From positions 124,001-188,000 of the forward strand of contig NZ_JAEIJD010000006.1 in assembly GCF_016307205.1 (NCBI RefSeq): 64,000 nt of DNA. Direction: 5' to 3'. Positions 41,137-49,379 of this stretch are shown one piece after another (the stretch's first letter is position 1; the number at the start of each line of letters is the position of its first letter). The translations under genes and the position numbers were made by a program. This DNA is from Pontibaca salina (lineage in GTDB: Bacteria > Pseudomonadota > Alphaproteobacteria > Rhodobacterales > Rhodobacteraceae). The notes below the pieces were generated by a model. That model had not been told where the DNA came from, did not search any database, and saw nothing but the letters and a program-made list of their open reading frames with translations.

Positions 41137-42509
41137 AACAGTACGACCGTAGCAAGCCCGAGGAAGATGAAAAAGCCCATAATATCAGTGGTGGTCGTGA
41201 CAAACGTTCCCGATGCCAGCGCCGGATCTACGCCGACTTTCTCCAAAACCACCGGCACCACAGTTCCGACAAATCCGGCGATAATCATATTGCACAGGAG
41301 CGCGACGCCGATCACCGCACCCAGCATGGGCGAGTGAAACCACAACATGCCGACCGTTCCCAGCACGGTGGCGAAGACTAAGCCGTTTAACAGACCTACG
41401 GTCAATTCACGCCGCACCACGCGCCACACATTCGATCCGGTCAGATCGCGTGTGGCCAGGGCGCGCACCGTCACGGTCAGCGATTGGGTTCCCGCATTGC
41501 CACCCATCGAGGCAACGATGGGCATGAGGATCGCCAGCGAAACCAGCGCGGCAATCGACGCCTCGAATTGGGAGATCACCAGCGACGCACAAATCGCCGT
41601 GCCGAGATTGACGCCAAGCCAGGGAAGGCGCCGTCGGGACGTTGCTGCCACCGTGTCTGAAAGCGAGCTTTCCTCGTCGACACCGGCCAAACGCAAGATG
41701 TCTTCTTCATGCTCTTCGTCCAGTATGCTCATCGCGTCGTCAATGGTGATGACACCAACCAACCGCCCGTCGTCATCGACCACAGGGGCCGAGATCAGGT
41801 GATACTGGTTAAAGGTATAGGCGACATCGCCTTCGTCCTGCGTAGCCGGGAAAATCTGGAAGGACTCCGCGGCGATATCGGCCAGCCGAGTATCGCGGCG
41901 CGAGCTCATCAGCTTGCCCAGCGTCACGTTGGCCACAGGCCGCAGGCGTGGATCGACCAATACTACATGATAGAACTGTTCGGGCAGATCATCGGCACGG
42001 CGCAGATGGTCGATCGCCTGACCAACGGTCCAGTGTTCGGGGGCCATCACCACCTCGCGCTGCATCAGGCGGCCGGCGGAATATTCCGGATAGGACAGAG
42101 ACTGCTGCACAGCGACACGATCCGAATCCTCAAGTGCGTGCAGAATGGCCTGTTGCTGCGGGTGCTCCAGGTCCTCGACCAGGTCCACGACATCGTCGCT
42201 TTCCATGTCGCGCACCGCCTCTGCCAGAACCTGTGGCGTCAGCAGGCCGATCACCTCTTCGCGGATGTTGTCGTGAAGTTCCGACAGGATCTCGCCATCA
42301 AATTCACGATCATAAAGACGGATCAGACGAGCCCGGTCATAGGGGCCGATCTGTTCCAGCAGGTCGGCGATGTCGGCCGCGTGCAGCGGCTCCATCAATT
42401 CAATCAGCTTTTGCCGGTCGTTGGTTTCCACCGCATAGAGAATCGCAGCCACGGCCCTGCGATCCAGGGGGTGCGCCTCGGTGTCGGGGTGGTCGATCTG
42501 GTCGTTCAT
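41133..42509 (-). CDS. mgtE: Magnesium transporter MgtE
   Basis: A 458-aa Mg2+ channel/transporter. A cytoplasmic superhelical N domain (about 20-130, LIELMEPLHAADIADLLEQI) is followed by two CBS domains (about 135-260, PEYSAGRLMQREVVMAPEHW, SAPVVDDDGRLVGVITIDDA) and five membrane segments with PIVASMGGNAGTQSLTVTVR at the pore. Mg2+ binding between the cytoplasmic domains closes the channel. The start at 42509 follows GGAGAA. An upstream ATG at 42530 is possible. Confidence 0.94.
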   Translation of the reverse strand: MNDQIDHPDTEAHPLDRRAVAAILYAVETNDRQKLIELMEPLHAADIADLLEQIGPYDRARLIRLYDREFDGEILSELHDNIREEVIGLLTPQVLAEAVRDMESDDVVDLVEDLEHPQQQAILHALEDSDRVAVQQSLSYPEYSAGRLMQREVVMAPEHWTVGQAIDHLRRADDLPEQFYHVVLVDPRLRPVANVTLGKLMSSRRDTRLADIAAESFQIFPATQDEGDVAYTFNQYHLISAPVVDDDGRLVGVITIDDAMSILDEEHEEDILRLAGVDEESSLSDTVAATSRRRLPWLGVNLGTAICASLVISQFEASIAALVSLAILMPIVASMGGNAGTQSLTVTVRALATRDLTGSNVWRVVRRELTVGLLNGLVFATVLGTVGMLWFHSPMLGAVIGVALLCNMIIAGFVGTVVPVVLEKVGVDPALASGTFVTTTTDIMGFFIFLGLATVVLL

Positions 42510-42636
42510 GCGCAATTCTCCGCCGTTCATTCCGTAGATAGGGGAAGGCGGCGGAAAATAACAATGGCAATAGCGCAATTTACCTTGGCCAGCCCCGGCG
42601 GTAGTCTGGCGTATGGACCAGATGAAAAGGCGCGAC

Positions 42637-43935
42637 ATGACGGAAAAGACGATCCTGACAGGGCAGGTGCTATCCTTTGACGGCTGTCCGTTCGACGGGG
42701 AGGCGACTGCGGCGGCACAGCTGGACGAGGCGATCTGCATCCAGAACGGACATATCGTTGCCGTGGGGACTGCGGAGCGCTTGAAGGCCGATGCCCCCGG
42801 CGTGCGCGTCGTTGATCATGGTGCGCGGGTCATCATGGCCGGGTTTGTCGATGCCCATGTGCATTACCCGCAGACCGCGATCATCGCCAGTTGGGGCAAG
42901 CGGCTGATCGACTGGTTGAATACCTATACCTTTCCCGAGGAGATGCGGTTTGGTGATGCCGATTATGCCAGCGAAATCGCCAATCGCTATCTGGATCTGA
43001 CGGTGGCGCATGGGGTGACCACCATGTGCAGCTATTGCACCATCCACCCCGCAAGCGTCGAAGCGTTTTTCGGGGCGGCTCAGGCCCGTGGGCAGCGCGT
43101 GGTGGCGGGCAAGATCTGTATGGATCGTAACGCGCCCGAGGGGCTGCGCGACGATGTGCAATCGGCCTATGACGACAGCAAGGCGCTTATTGCACGCTGG
43201 CACGGGGTGGACCGATTGGGCTACGCGATCACGCCACGATTCGCGCCGACCTCAAGCCCCGCGCAATTGTCGGCGCTGGGGGCGCTGTGGCGCGAACATC
43301 CCGATTGCCTGATGCAGACCCATCTGAGCGAACAGGTCGATGAAATCGCATGGGTGCGCGAACTTTACCCGGATGCGCGGGATTATCTCGACATATATGA
43401 AACCCACGGGCTGCTGGGCGCGCGGGCGGTCTATGGCCACTCCATCCATCTTGAACCACGCGAGCGTGACCGACTGGCCGAGACCGGCGCCGCGTTGGCG
43501 CATTGCCCGACCTCTAACAGCTTCATCGGCTCGGGCCTGTTCGACATGACGGGGCTGATCGCGCAAGGTCAGCGCATCGGGCTGGCCAGCGACACCGGTG
43601 GCGGATCGTCGTTCTCGATGCTGCGCACTATGGCAGCGGCTTACGAGGTGGCGCAGTTGCGCGGCCATGCCTTGCATCCGGCGCAGCTGCTGTGGCTGGC
43701 CACCGTCGGTTCGGCCCGCGCGCTGCATCTGGATCATCTGATCGGCAATGCGGTGGTCGGAAACGAGGCGGATCTGGTGGTGCTGGATCTGGCCTCAACC
43801 CCGGCCATCGCGCAACGCGCCAATCGGGCCGGGGATATTTGGGAGGCGGTGTTCGCTACGATTATGATGGGCGACGACCGCGCTATTGCTGATGTTTGGA
43901 TTGGCGGCAAACAGCGTGCGCTTATTCGGGCGTAA
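42637..43935 (+). CDS. guaD: Guanine deaminase
   Basis: A 432-aa amidohydrolase converting guanine to xanthine. Metal site DAHVHYPQ (about 78), SYCTIHPAS, MQTHLSEQ with the second His, and the last Asp in GLASDTGGGSSFSM. The guanine-specific motifs PQTAIIASWGKRLIDWLNTY, TFPEE and NSFIGSGLFD are present. The start at 42637 (MTEKTILTG) follows AAAAGG. ATG 42613 is an alternative. Its end overlaps the converging hisN-like gene by 14 bases. Confidence 0.93.
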   Translation: MTEKTILTGQVLSFDGCPFDGEATAAAQLDEAICIQNGHIVAVGTAERLKADAPGVRVVDHGARVIMAGFVDAHVHYPQTAIIASWGKRLIDWLNTYTFPEEMRFGDADYASEIANRYLDLTVAHGVTTMCSYCTIHPASVEAFFGAAQARGQRVVAGKICMDRNAPEGLRDDVQSAYDDSKALIARWHGVDRLGYAITPRFAPTSSPAQLSALGALWREHPDCLMQTHLSEQVDEIAWVRELYPDARDYLDIYETHGLLGARAVYGHSIHLEPRERDRLAETGAALAHCPTSNSFIGSGLFDMTGLIAQGQRIGLASDTGGGSSFSMLRTMAAAYEVAQLRGHALHPAQLLWLATVGSARALHLDHLIGNAVVGNEADLVVLDLASTPAIAQRANRAGDIWEAVFATIMMGDDRAIADVWIGGKQRALIRA

Positions 43936-44716
43936 CCCGCAGCAGTTCCAATGCCGCCTTGTGCAATGTCGGGTTCGCCGCTGCCAGCACCCGACCGCCG
44001 AGTTGCGCAGGACCGCCACGCCAATCGGTCACGATACCGCCCGCCGCCTCGATCACCGCGATGGGTGCCTGAATGTCATAGGCATTCAGCCCCGCCTCGA
44101 TCACAAGGTCGATATGCCCGGCGGCCAGCAACGCATAGGCATAGCAATCCATGCCGAACCGCGTCAGCATCACGGTCTCGCTGACTCTTTCAAACCCTGC
44201 GCGTTCGTCAGCAGAGCCGACGCCGGGATAAGTTGAAAACAAGATCGCATGATCCAGAGTTTGCGTCGCTCGGGTTTTCAGTGCCCGCCGTTCCTGCCGA
44301 GCGACCAGTTCCGCCATCCCGCCAGCGCCGATGAAGCGCTCGCCAGTATAGGGCTGGTCGATGACCCCCAAGAGCAGCCCGGTATCATCCGACAGCGCGA
44401 TCAGCACACCCCATGTCGGCGTGCCACTCAGAAAAGCGCGGGTGCCGTCGATCGGGTCAAGTACCCATAGTCGGCCGCTGGCACCGTCCACCCGTCCGAA
44501 CTCTTCGCCCCAGACGCCATCCTCAGGACGGTGTTGTGCCAGCAGATCGCGCATCGCGGTTTCCGCAGCGCGATCTGCGATAGTCACGGGGTCGAAACCT
44601 TTGGTCCATTTGTTATCGGCAGACAGATCGGAGGAGCGAAAATGCGGCAAGATCGCCTTGCGTGCTGCATCCGCCAGCAGGTGGGCGACTTCAAGATCGG
44701 ACAATACATTATTCAT
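43922..44716 (-). CDS. hisN: Histidinol-phosphatase, inositol-monophosphatase family
   Basis: A 264-aa Mg2+-dependent phosphatase of the IMPase fold. Motif WGEEFG with the first metal Glu, DPIDGTRAF (about 87-95) and the late AYDIQAPIAVIEAAGGIVTD. The sequence NKWTKGFDPVTIADRAAETA is the HisN-like variant used for histidinol phosphate in alphaproteobacteria. Other IMPase-family activities are possible. Confidence 0.85.
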   Translation of the reverse strand: MNNVLSDLEVAHLLADAARKAILPHFRSSDLSADNKWTKGFDPVTIADRAAETAMRDLLAQHRPEDGVWGEEFGRVDGASGRLWVLDPIDGTRAFLSGTPTWGVLIALSDDTGLLLGVIDQPYTGERFIGAGGMAELVARQERRALKTRATQTLDHAILFSTYPGVGSADERAGFERVSETVMLTRFGMDCYAYALLAAGHIDLVIEAGLNAYDIQAPIAVIEAAGGIVTDWRGGPAQLGGRVLAAANPTLHKAALELLRVTPE

Positions 44717-44790
44717 GCGCCGGAATTGCCAGCTTGTGTCATGAGATGCAAGCTGGGGCTTCGGGGCAGGGGCGATGAGGGAACCGGGAA

Positions 44791-45171
44791 TCAGGCCACG
44801 TCGCTTAGCACACGCGCCAGATCAAACAGTCGACGACGCTGGTTTTCGGGAATGGCGTAGTAGGACCGCACCAAATCCAGCGCTTCCTTGTCTCCCAGCA
44901 AATCGGCGGGAATTGTGCCTTTTTTCCCGGCACTTGCGGGGCGTTCTTCATCCTCTTTTAGCCCATCAAAGAAGAAGCTGACAGGGACATCCAGCGTATC
45001 TGCGATATCCCACAGACGAGATGCGCTCACACGGTTTGCGCCAGTTTCGTATTTCTGGATTTGTTGAAATTTGATCCCGACCTGTTCGGCCAGTTGTTGC
45101 TGCGTCATTCCAATCAGCCAGCGCCGATGGCGAATGCGCTTTCCGACATGGACATCTACTGGATGGGTCAT
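44791..45171 (-). CDS. XRE-family helix-turn-helix regulator
   Basis: A 126-aa regulator. The HTH is at about 14-65 (GKRIRHRRWLIGMTQQQLAE, QVGIKFQQIQKYETGANRVS), followed by a C-terminal extension with PADLLGDKEALDLVRSYYAI, found in a group common in alphaproteobacteria. The start at 45171 is preceded by GAGGAACC. Target unknown. Confidence 0.88.
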   Translation of the reverse strand: MTHPVDVHVGKRIRHRRWLIGMTQQQLAEQVGIKFQQIQKYETGANRVSASRLWDIADTLDVPVSFFFDGLKEDEERPASAGKKGTIPADLLGDKEALDLVRSYYAIPENQRRRLFDLARVLSDVA

Positions 45172-45494
45172 CGTAGGTTCCTCTGTTATCGTCCAATGCG
45201 GACCATTGCGCGCGACCGCAGTGATCGCGCTTTTCATAGGTATGGCAGGCCGATTAGAGTCCCCACTCTCGACCCTCACTCACCGCTGGCCAGTATCGCG
45301 TTTATCTAGGGTTAGTTCAAGAAAGTTGTTTCCCGTAAGCTGTATGTTGCTTCCGGTTGTATGTGCGGTATAGACGCTACACTGTTGACGATAATGCAGG
45401 TTTTTCGCTCTCGGTTGAATCGCAGATCGCGACAATTTGATGTAATGACGAGAGTTGAGAGCATATAAGCGAGCGCCAGAAAAAGGATTTCGCG
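45172..45494. other. Divergent promoter region
   Basis: A 323-bp gap between the XRE regulator and the quinone oxidoreductase. No gene. I see no clear operator, but promoters for both directions must lie here. Confidence 0.35.
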
Positions 45495-46454
45495 ATGCAA
45501 GCCTATCGCATCACCGCGCCAGCCTCCGCACCGCAACTCTGCGAGGTTCCAATTCCGTCGCCGGAACGGGGTCAGTTGCGGGTGGATATTCGCGCCTGTG
45601 GATTGAACTTTGCCGATCTGCTGATGATCAAAGGCACCTATCAAGACACGCCACAACCGCCGTTTACGTTAGGAATGGAACCGGCGGGTGTCGTCACTGC
45701 TGTGGGCGAGGGGGTCAAAGGGTTCGCCGTTGGTGACCGGGTAATGATCTATGGTGGGCAGGGCGGGCTGGCTGAGCACGGAGTATTTGACTCCGTTCGC
45801 GCAGTTCATCTTCCGAGTGCAATGAATTTCGACGATGCCGCCGCATTCCAGATCGCCTATGGCACCAGCCATCTGGCACTGGATTATCGCGCCCGGTTGC
45901 AATCCGGCGAGACCCTGCTGGTCACCGGGGCTGCAGGGGGCGTGGGCCTGACCGCTGTGGAAATCGGTAAGCTGATGGGCGCGCGGGTGATCGCACAGGC
46001 GCGCGGGGCCGATAAGCTTGAGGCTGCCCGCAACGCTGGGGCCGATCATCTGATTGACGCGGACTCCGGGGATTTGCGCGAGCAATTGCTGGACCTGGGC
46101 GGGGTTGATGTGGTCTACGACGCGGTCGGCGGCGATGTGTTCAAGGCGGCATTCCGGGCCTGCCGCCCCGAAGGCCGGTTGTTGACCATCGGTTTCGCCA
46201 GCGGAGAGGTGCCGCAAATTCCGGCCAATCACTTGCTGGTCAAGAACTTGTCGGTGCTGGGGCTTTATATCGGCGGGCTGGTCAAGACCCGCCCTGACGT
46301 GGTGCGCGAGAGTCTGCAAACCCTGTTGGGTTGGTATGCAGAGGGCCGGTTGAAGCCCCATATCAGCCACATTCTGCCGTTGGAGAGTGTTGAAAAAGGG
46401 TTGGATCTGCTGCGCCGCCGGGCCTCGACCGGAAAAGTGGTCATCCGGACCTGA
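45495..46454 (+). CDS. NADPH:quinone oxidoreductase, zinc-free MDR family
   Basis: A 319-aa cytoplasmic reductase. GroES-like N domain (CGLNFADLLMIKGTYQDTPQ, PFTLGMEPAGVVTAVGEGVK) and Rossmann domain with TGAAGGVGLTAVEIGKLMGA. The zinc Cys/His ligands of alcohol dehydrogenases are absent. The substrate is not set by sequence, and quinones or enoyl thioesters are candidates. GATT-type spacing with AAAAAGG just before the start. Confidence 0.88.
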   Translation: MQAYRITAPASAPQLCEVPIPSPERGQLRVDIRACGLNFADLLMIKGTYQDTPQPPFTLGMEPAGVVTAVGEGVKGFAVGDRVMIYGGQGGLAEHGVFDSVRAVHLPSAMNFDDAAAFQIAYGTSHLALDYRARLQSGETLLVTGAAGGVGLTAVEIGKLMGARVIAQARGADKLEAARNAGADHLIDADSGDLREQLLDLGGVDVVYDAVGGDVFKAAFRACRPEGRLLTIGFASGEVPQIPANHLLVKNLSVLGLYIGGLVKTRPDVVRESLQTLLGWYAEGRLKPHISHILPLESVEKGLDLLRRRASTGKVVIRT

Positions 46455-46654
46455 TCGGCGCTCGGCGGTAGTGTCGATGTTGGGTTCAACCACCATCCTA
46501 CGCAGTGGCAAGTGCGGAAATCATTGTTTCAGTCAAAATGAACGTGAATAAGCTGATCTGAATACTTGATTTAGATGCCAGGTTTTCCGATATTCAGCAC
46601 AACGCTGGCGGAAGACACTCGGTCGGCAACAGAAATACCTGTAGGAGAACGCAA

Positions 46655-47404
46655 ATGGCTCAATTCGACACCCACCGGACCACCGGTCACACGGCGGCCG
46701 GCGCGCGCGGTGCCGTAATCGACGAGGGGCTGCGCGCCCACATGAATAAGGTCTATGCGACCATGTCGGTCGGCACCCTGCTGACCTTTTTGGTCGCTTG
46801 GGCCGTTGGCACATCGCCCGCGCTGCTGTCAATATTCCGTGATCCTGCCACCTTGCAGCCAAATATCCTCGGCTGGATCGTCATGTTCGCGCCACTGATC
46901 ATGGTGTTTGCGTTCAACTCGGCGCTACAGCGCATTTCCGCAGCAGGTGCGCAGCTTTTCTTCTACGCATTCGCGGCGATCATGGGCCTGTCGATGGCGT
47001 GGATCTTTGTTGCCTTTACCGGCCTGTCCATTGCTAACGTATTCCTGGTGACTTCAATCTCGTTTGCGGGGCTGTCGCTGTTCGGCTACACCACCAAAAA
47101 AGATCTGTCCGGCATGGGAACCTTCCTGATCATGGGCGTGATTGGCCTGGTCGTGGCGATGCTGGTCAATCTGTTCCTGCAATCGCCCGCTATCATGTTT
47201 GCGGTCTCTGTACTCGGCGTGCTGATCTTTGCGGGCCTGACAGCCTATGACACCCAGAAGATTAAAACGACCTATCTGCAACATGCGCACAGCGGCGACG
47301 CCGAATGGCTGGGCAAGGCAGCGATCATGGGTGCGCTCAGCCTCTACCTTGATTTCATCAACATGTTCATGTTCCTGCTGAGCATCTTTGGAAACCGAGA
47401 GTAA
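46655..47404 (+). CDS. Bax inhibitor-1/YccA family membrane protein
   Basis: A 249-aa protein with seven membrane segments. The cytoplasmic start is followed by INEGLRAHMNKVYATMSVGT-like (here DEGLRAHMNKVYATMSVGTL), FNSALQRISAAGAQLFFYAF, ITSISFAGLSLFGYTTKKDL and AYDTQKIKTTYLQHAHSG, all hallmarks of the family. Members act as calcium leak channels or interact with FtsH. It has a good ribosome-binding site GTAGGAG and a terminator of its own. Confidence 0.94.
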   Translation: MAQFDTHRTTGHTAAGARGAVIDEGLRAHMNKVYATMSVGTLLTFLVAWAVGTSPALLSIFRDPATLQPNILGWIVMFAPLIMVFAFNSALQRISAAGAQLFFYAFAAIMGLSMAWIFVAFTGLSIANVFLVTSISFAGLSLFGYTTKKDLSGMGTFLIMGVIGLVVAMLVNLFLQSPAIMFAVSVLGVLIFAGLTAYDTQKIKTTYLQHAHSGDAEWLGKAAIMGALSLYLDFINMFMFLLSIFGNRE

Positions 47405-47431
47405 AGCGGGCCAAACGCAAGCCTAAATACA

Positions 47432-47466
47432 AAACCCGTCAAGCCTTTGCTCTGGCGGGTTTTTTT
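47432..47466 (+). terminator. Terminator of the Bax inhibitor-1 gene
   Basis: AAACCCGTCA and TGGCGGGTTT form a 10-bp stem with one G-U pair, 11-base loop, then TTTT. It is a clear intrinsic terminator 28 bp after the stop. Confidence 0.85.
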
Positions 47467-47579
47467 GCGCCATCCTGCGATATGCTCACATTAGAGCATA
47501 TCGGCCCTGATCGGTTTCAGGATTTTCAAGGCGCTCTGTCTGTGATTTTCTTCTGCGGAGTCAGATATGGGGGTCAAAG

Positions 47580-47699
47580 ATGGGTAAGCCGCATCCTTTT
47601 TGCCTCGCGCAGCTGGCCGAGCGCGGGCTCACTCGCGAAGAACAGGCAGCCAAATGCGGCATGCTCAGAGGATCACCGATTTACTCGGCGAGTTCTTGA
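47580..47699 (+). pseudogene. IS630-type N-terminal scrap
   Basis: MGKPHPFCLAQLAERGLTRE, EQAAKCGMLRGS resembles the HTH start of IS630-type transposases (MGKPHP...GLTREEAAAKxGVSxGSA). It ends after 39 codons. Confidence 0.45.
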
Positions 47700-47751
47700 G
47701 TTCAGAATCTTGAGGCCATGCTGTGAATGAGTTTGGCCAAGGGCCGGTTTT

Positions 47752-48150
47752 GAATATGATTTGTGGCCTCACCGCACAGATCGACATTCGCAAAGCGGCA
47801 AGAGTGGTCGGTACGCTCCTATAGGTGATCGACTTTGACGGCGAGCGGATCGTCACGACCTCGACCCGCACCAATCTTGGTAGTCGCCGCCAATGGTTCC
47901 TCTGCACTGCAGGCGATCGGCGCTGCGCGATCATTTACTGGCGCGGCGAGGGACCCGCAGCGCATCCCTCCCTGCAAGAGCTGTCACCGGAGTCGCTGTT
48001 CCAGTTTCCGGTTTCCGAAAGCGGACGATCGTTTGTTCAGGGCGGTGGACAGGAGCAGCCATCACTTCCGCAAACTTATCGCGGTACCGCCATGTTCCAG
48101 CGCCTTCCGAGACGGACCGGGACATGGTGGGGGATATATCGGGGATAGGT
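47752..48150 (+). pseudogene. Zinc-finger-like conserved hypothetical, decayed
   Basis: Pieces in different frames follow a protein type common in alphaproteobacterial mobile regions: IDIRKAARVVGTLL, then FDGERIVTTSTRTNLGSRRQ, WFLCTAGDRRCAIIYW, later DRLFRAVDRS, then RGTAMFQRLPRRTGTWWGIY. Intact relatives have two CxxC-type pairs and a C-terminal KGMxxxTY motif. Frameshifts and a stop show decay. It adjoins tRNA-Ser(CGA). Confidence 0.4.
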
Positions 48151-48192
48151 TTTCTTGCGGTCGTTTGAAAACAATAGTTTGGCATAGGCCTT

Positions 48193-48282
48193 TGGCGGAG
48201 AGACAGGGATTCGAACCCTGGGAAGGCTTGCACCCTCAACGGTTTTCGAGACCGCCCCGTTCGACCGCTCCGGCACCTCTCC
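48193..48282 (-). tRNA. tRNA-Ser(CGA)
   Basis: A 90-nt class II tRNA on the minus strand: acceptor GGAGAGG, anticodon loop TCTCGAAAA with anticodon CGA, long variable arm, T arm GGGTTCGAATCCC and encoded CCA. Confidence 0.97.
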
Positions 48283-48757
48283 GCGGGGTCTGGTGGGACC
48301 ACTTAATCGGGATCAAGCCGCGTGACAAGGGGGTACCTTGGAATAATCGCACTAGGGTTTCCTTGACGTAGAAAGCTATACGAGGCAATCACCATAGCCG
48401 CCGCTCGGAAACCCGTCGTAATCGGGAACACTTTGTCTAAACACGTGAGAAACTGGGGTGGTCGGAGTGCCCGAGAGATACAGTTGCTAAATATTCGGGC
48501 GGACCATTTCAATGGGCAGTCTTAGCGCCACCATCGCCCAGGCCCTGATGTGGCCGTACAGTCGGGCCGAGCATGATATCCGATCCCGAACCTCTTTCAG
48601 AACCGCTCTGGCCCTGAAGATCGCAGGTTGCCGTAAGGAAATGTAATGATCCGGGAAGAAACAAGTTGCGCTTCCGGGCGCAAACAAACTTGAGCTTGCT
48701 CGAATCGGCACTGCATTGCATCGTGAAAATATTCCTATTTATTTCACGACGAAGCAG
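48283..48757. other. Non-coding stretch before the XRE-cupin gene
   Basis: No gene or known element recognised in 475 bp. The last about 40 bp (TATTTATTTCACGAC) are AT-rich and may carry the promoter of the next gene. Confidence 0.35.
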
Positions 48758-49330
48758 ATGCACCGCCCGTTTTCCAGTCAACCTTGTAGTCTTGGCGCTG
48801 ATCTGCGCGCGCTGCGCAAGACGCGTGGTCTGACGCTGGCGCAATTGGCACAGCGGCTGGGGCGGTCGCTGGGCTGGCTCAGCCAGGTTGAACGCGATCT
48901 GTCGGGGCCGTCGCTTGAAGATCTGCGTGAAATTGCGGCGGCGCTGGATGTGCCGCCGTCCATGTTGGCGACACAGAGCCGCGCACCTGAGCGAGAGGCG
49001 GGTTTTATCGTGCGTCAGAACGGACGCCGTCCGATTGGCAAACGCATCCCCGGGCTTGGCGAAGAATTGCTGTCCCCCGATCTCACCGACAGTATTGAGG
49101 TGGTTCATTCTACGTTTGCGCCGAATAGCCGCCTGCCGCAGCCAATCAGCCGCCCAACACAGGAAGTCGGCTATTTGGTGAGCGGGTGTCTGGATCTGAC
49201 CATCGCCGAGCGGTGCTTCACGATCCATCCGGGCGACAGTTTCCGTATTCGCGGCGAGACGTTCCAGTGGAGCAACCCTTATGACCAGCCGGCTGTGGTG
49301 ATCTGGATCATCGCCCCGCCGATCTATTGA
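48758..49330 (+). CDS. XRE-cupin transcriptional regulator
   Basis: A 190-aa regulator with an HTH at about 12-66 (LGADLRALRKTRGLTLAQLA, QRLGRSLGWLSQVERDLSGP) and a C-terminal cupin (RPTQEVGYLVSGCLDLTIAE, IHPGDSFRIRGETFQWSNPY). This layout is common for regulators of amine and amino-acid catabolism. It is 49 bp upstream of, and in line with, the first GcvT-type dehydrogenase gene, so it is probably its local regulator. The start is the first ATG, and an upstream TTG at 48716 is less likely. Confidence 0.88.
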   Translation: MHRPFSSQPCSLGADLRALRKTRGLTLAQLAQRLGRSLGWLSQVERDLSGPSLEDLREIAAALDVPPSMLATQSRAPEREAGFIVRQNGRRPIGKRIPGLGEELLSPDLTDSIEVVHSTFAPNSRLPQPISRPTQEVGYLVSGCLDLTIAERCFTIHPGDSFRIRGETFQWSNPYDQPAVVIWIIAPPIY

Positions 49331-49379
49331 TGCCGCACCGGGCGATTTTTGAACTCGGCGCAGTCGGGAGGAGAAAGCG

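Noticed and set aside
5431-48282. One 43-kb genomic island between the two serine tRNAs
   Set aside because: The tRNAs and their flanks are inverted, not direct, repeats, and the interval holds core-like metabolic clusters and no integrase. Two separate decayed insertions fit better.
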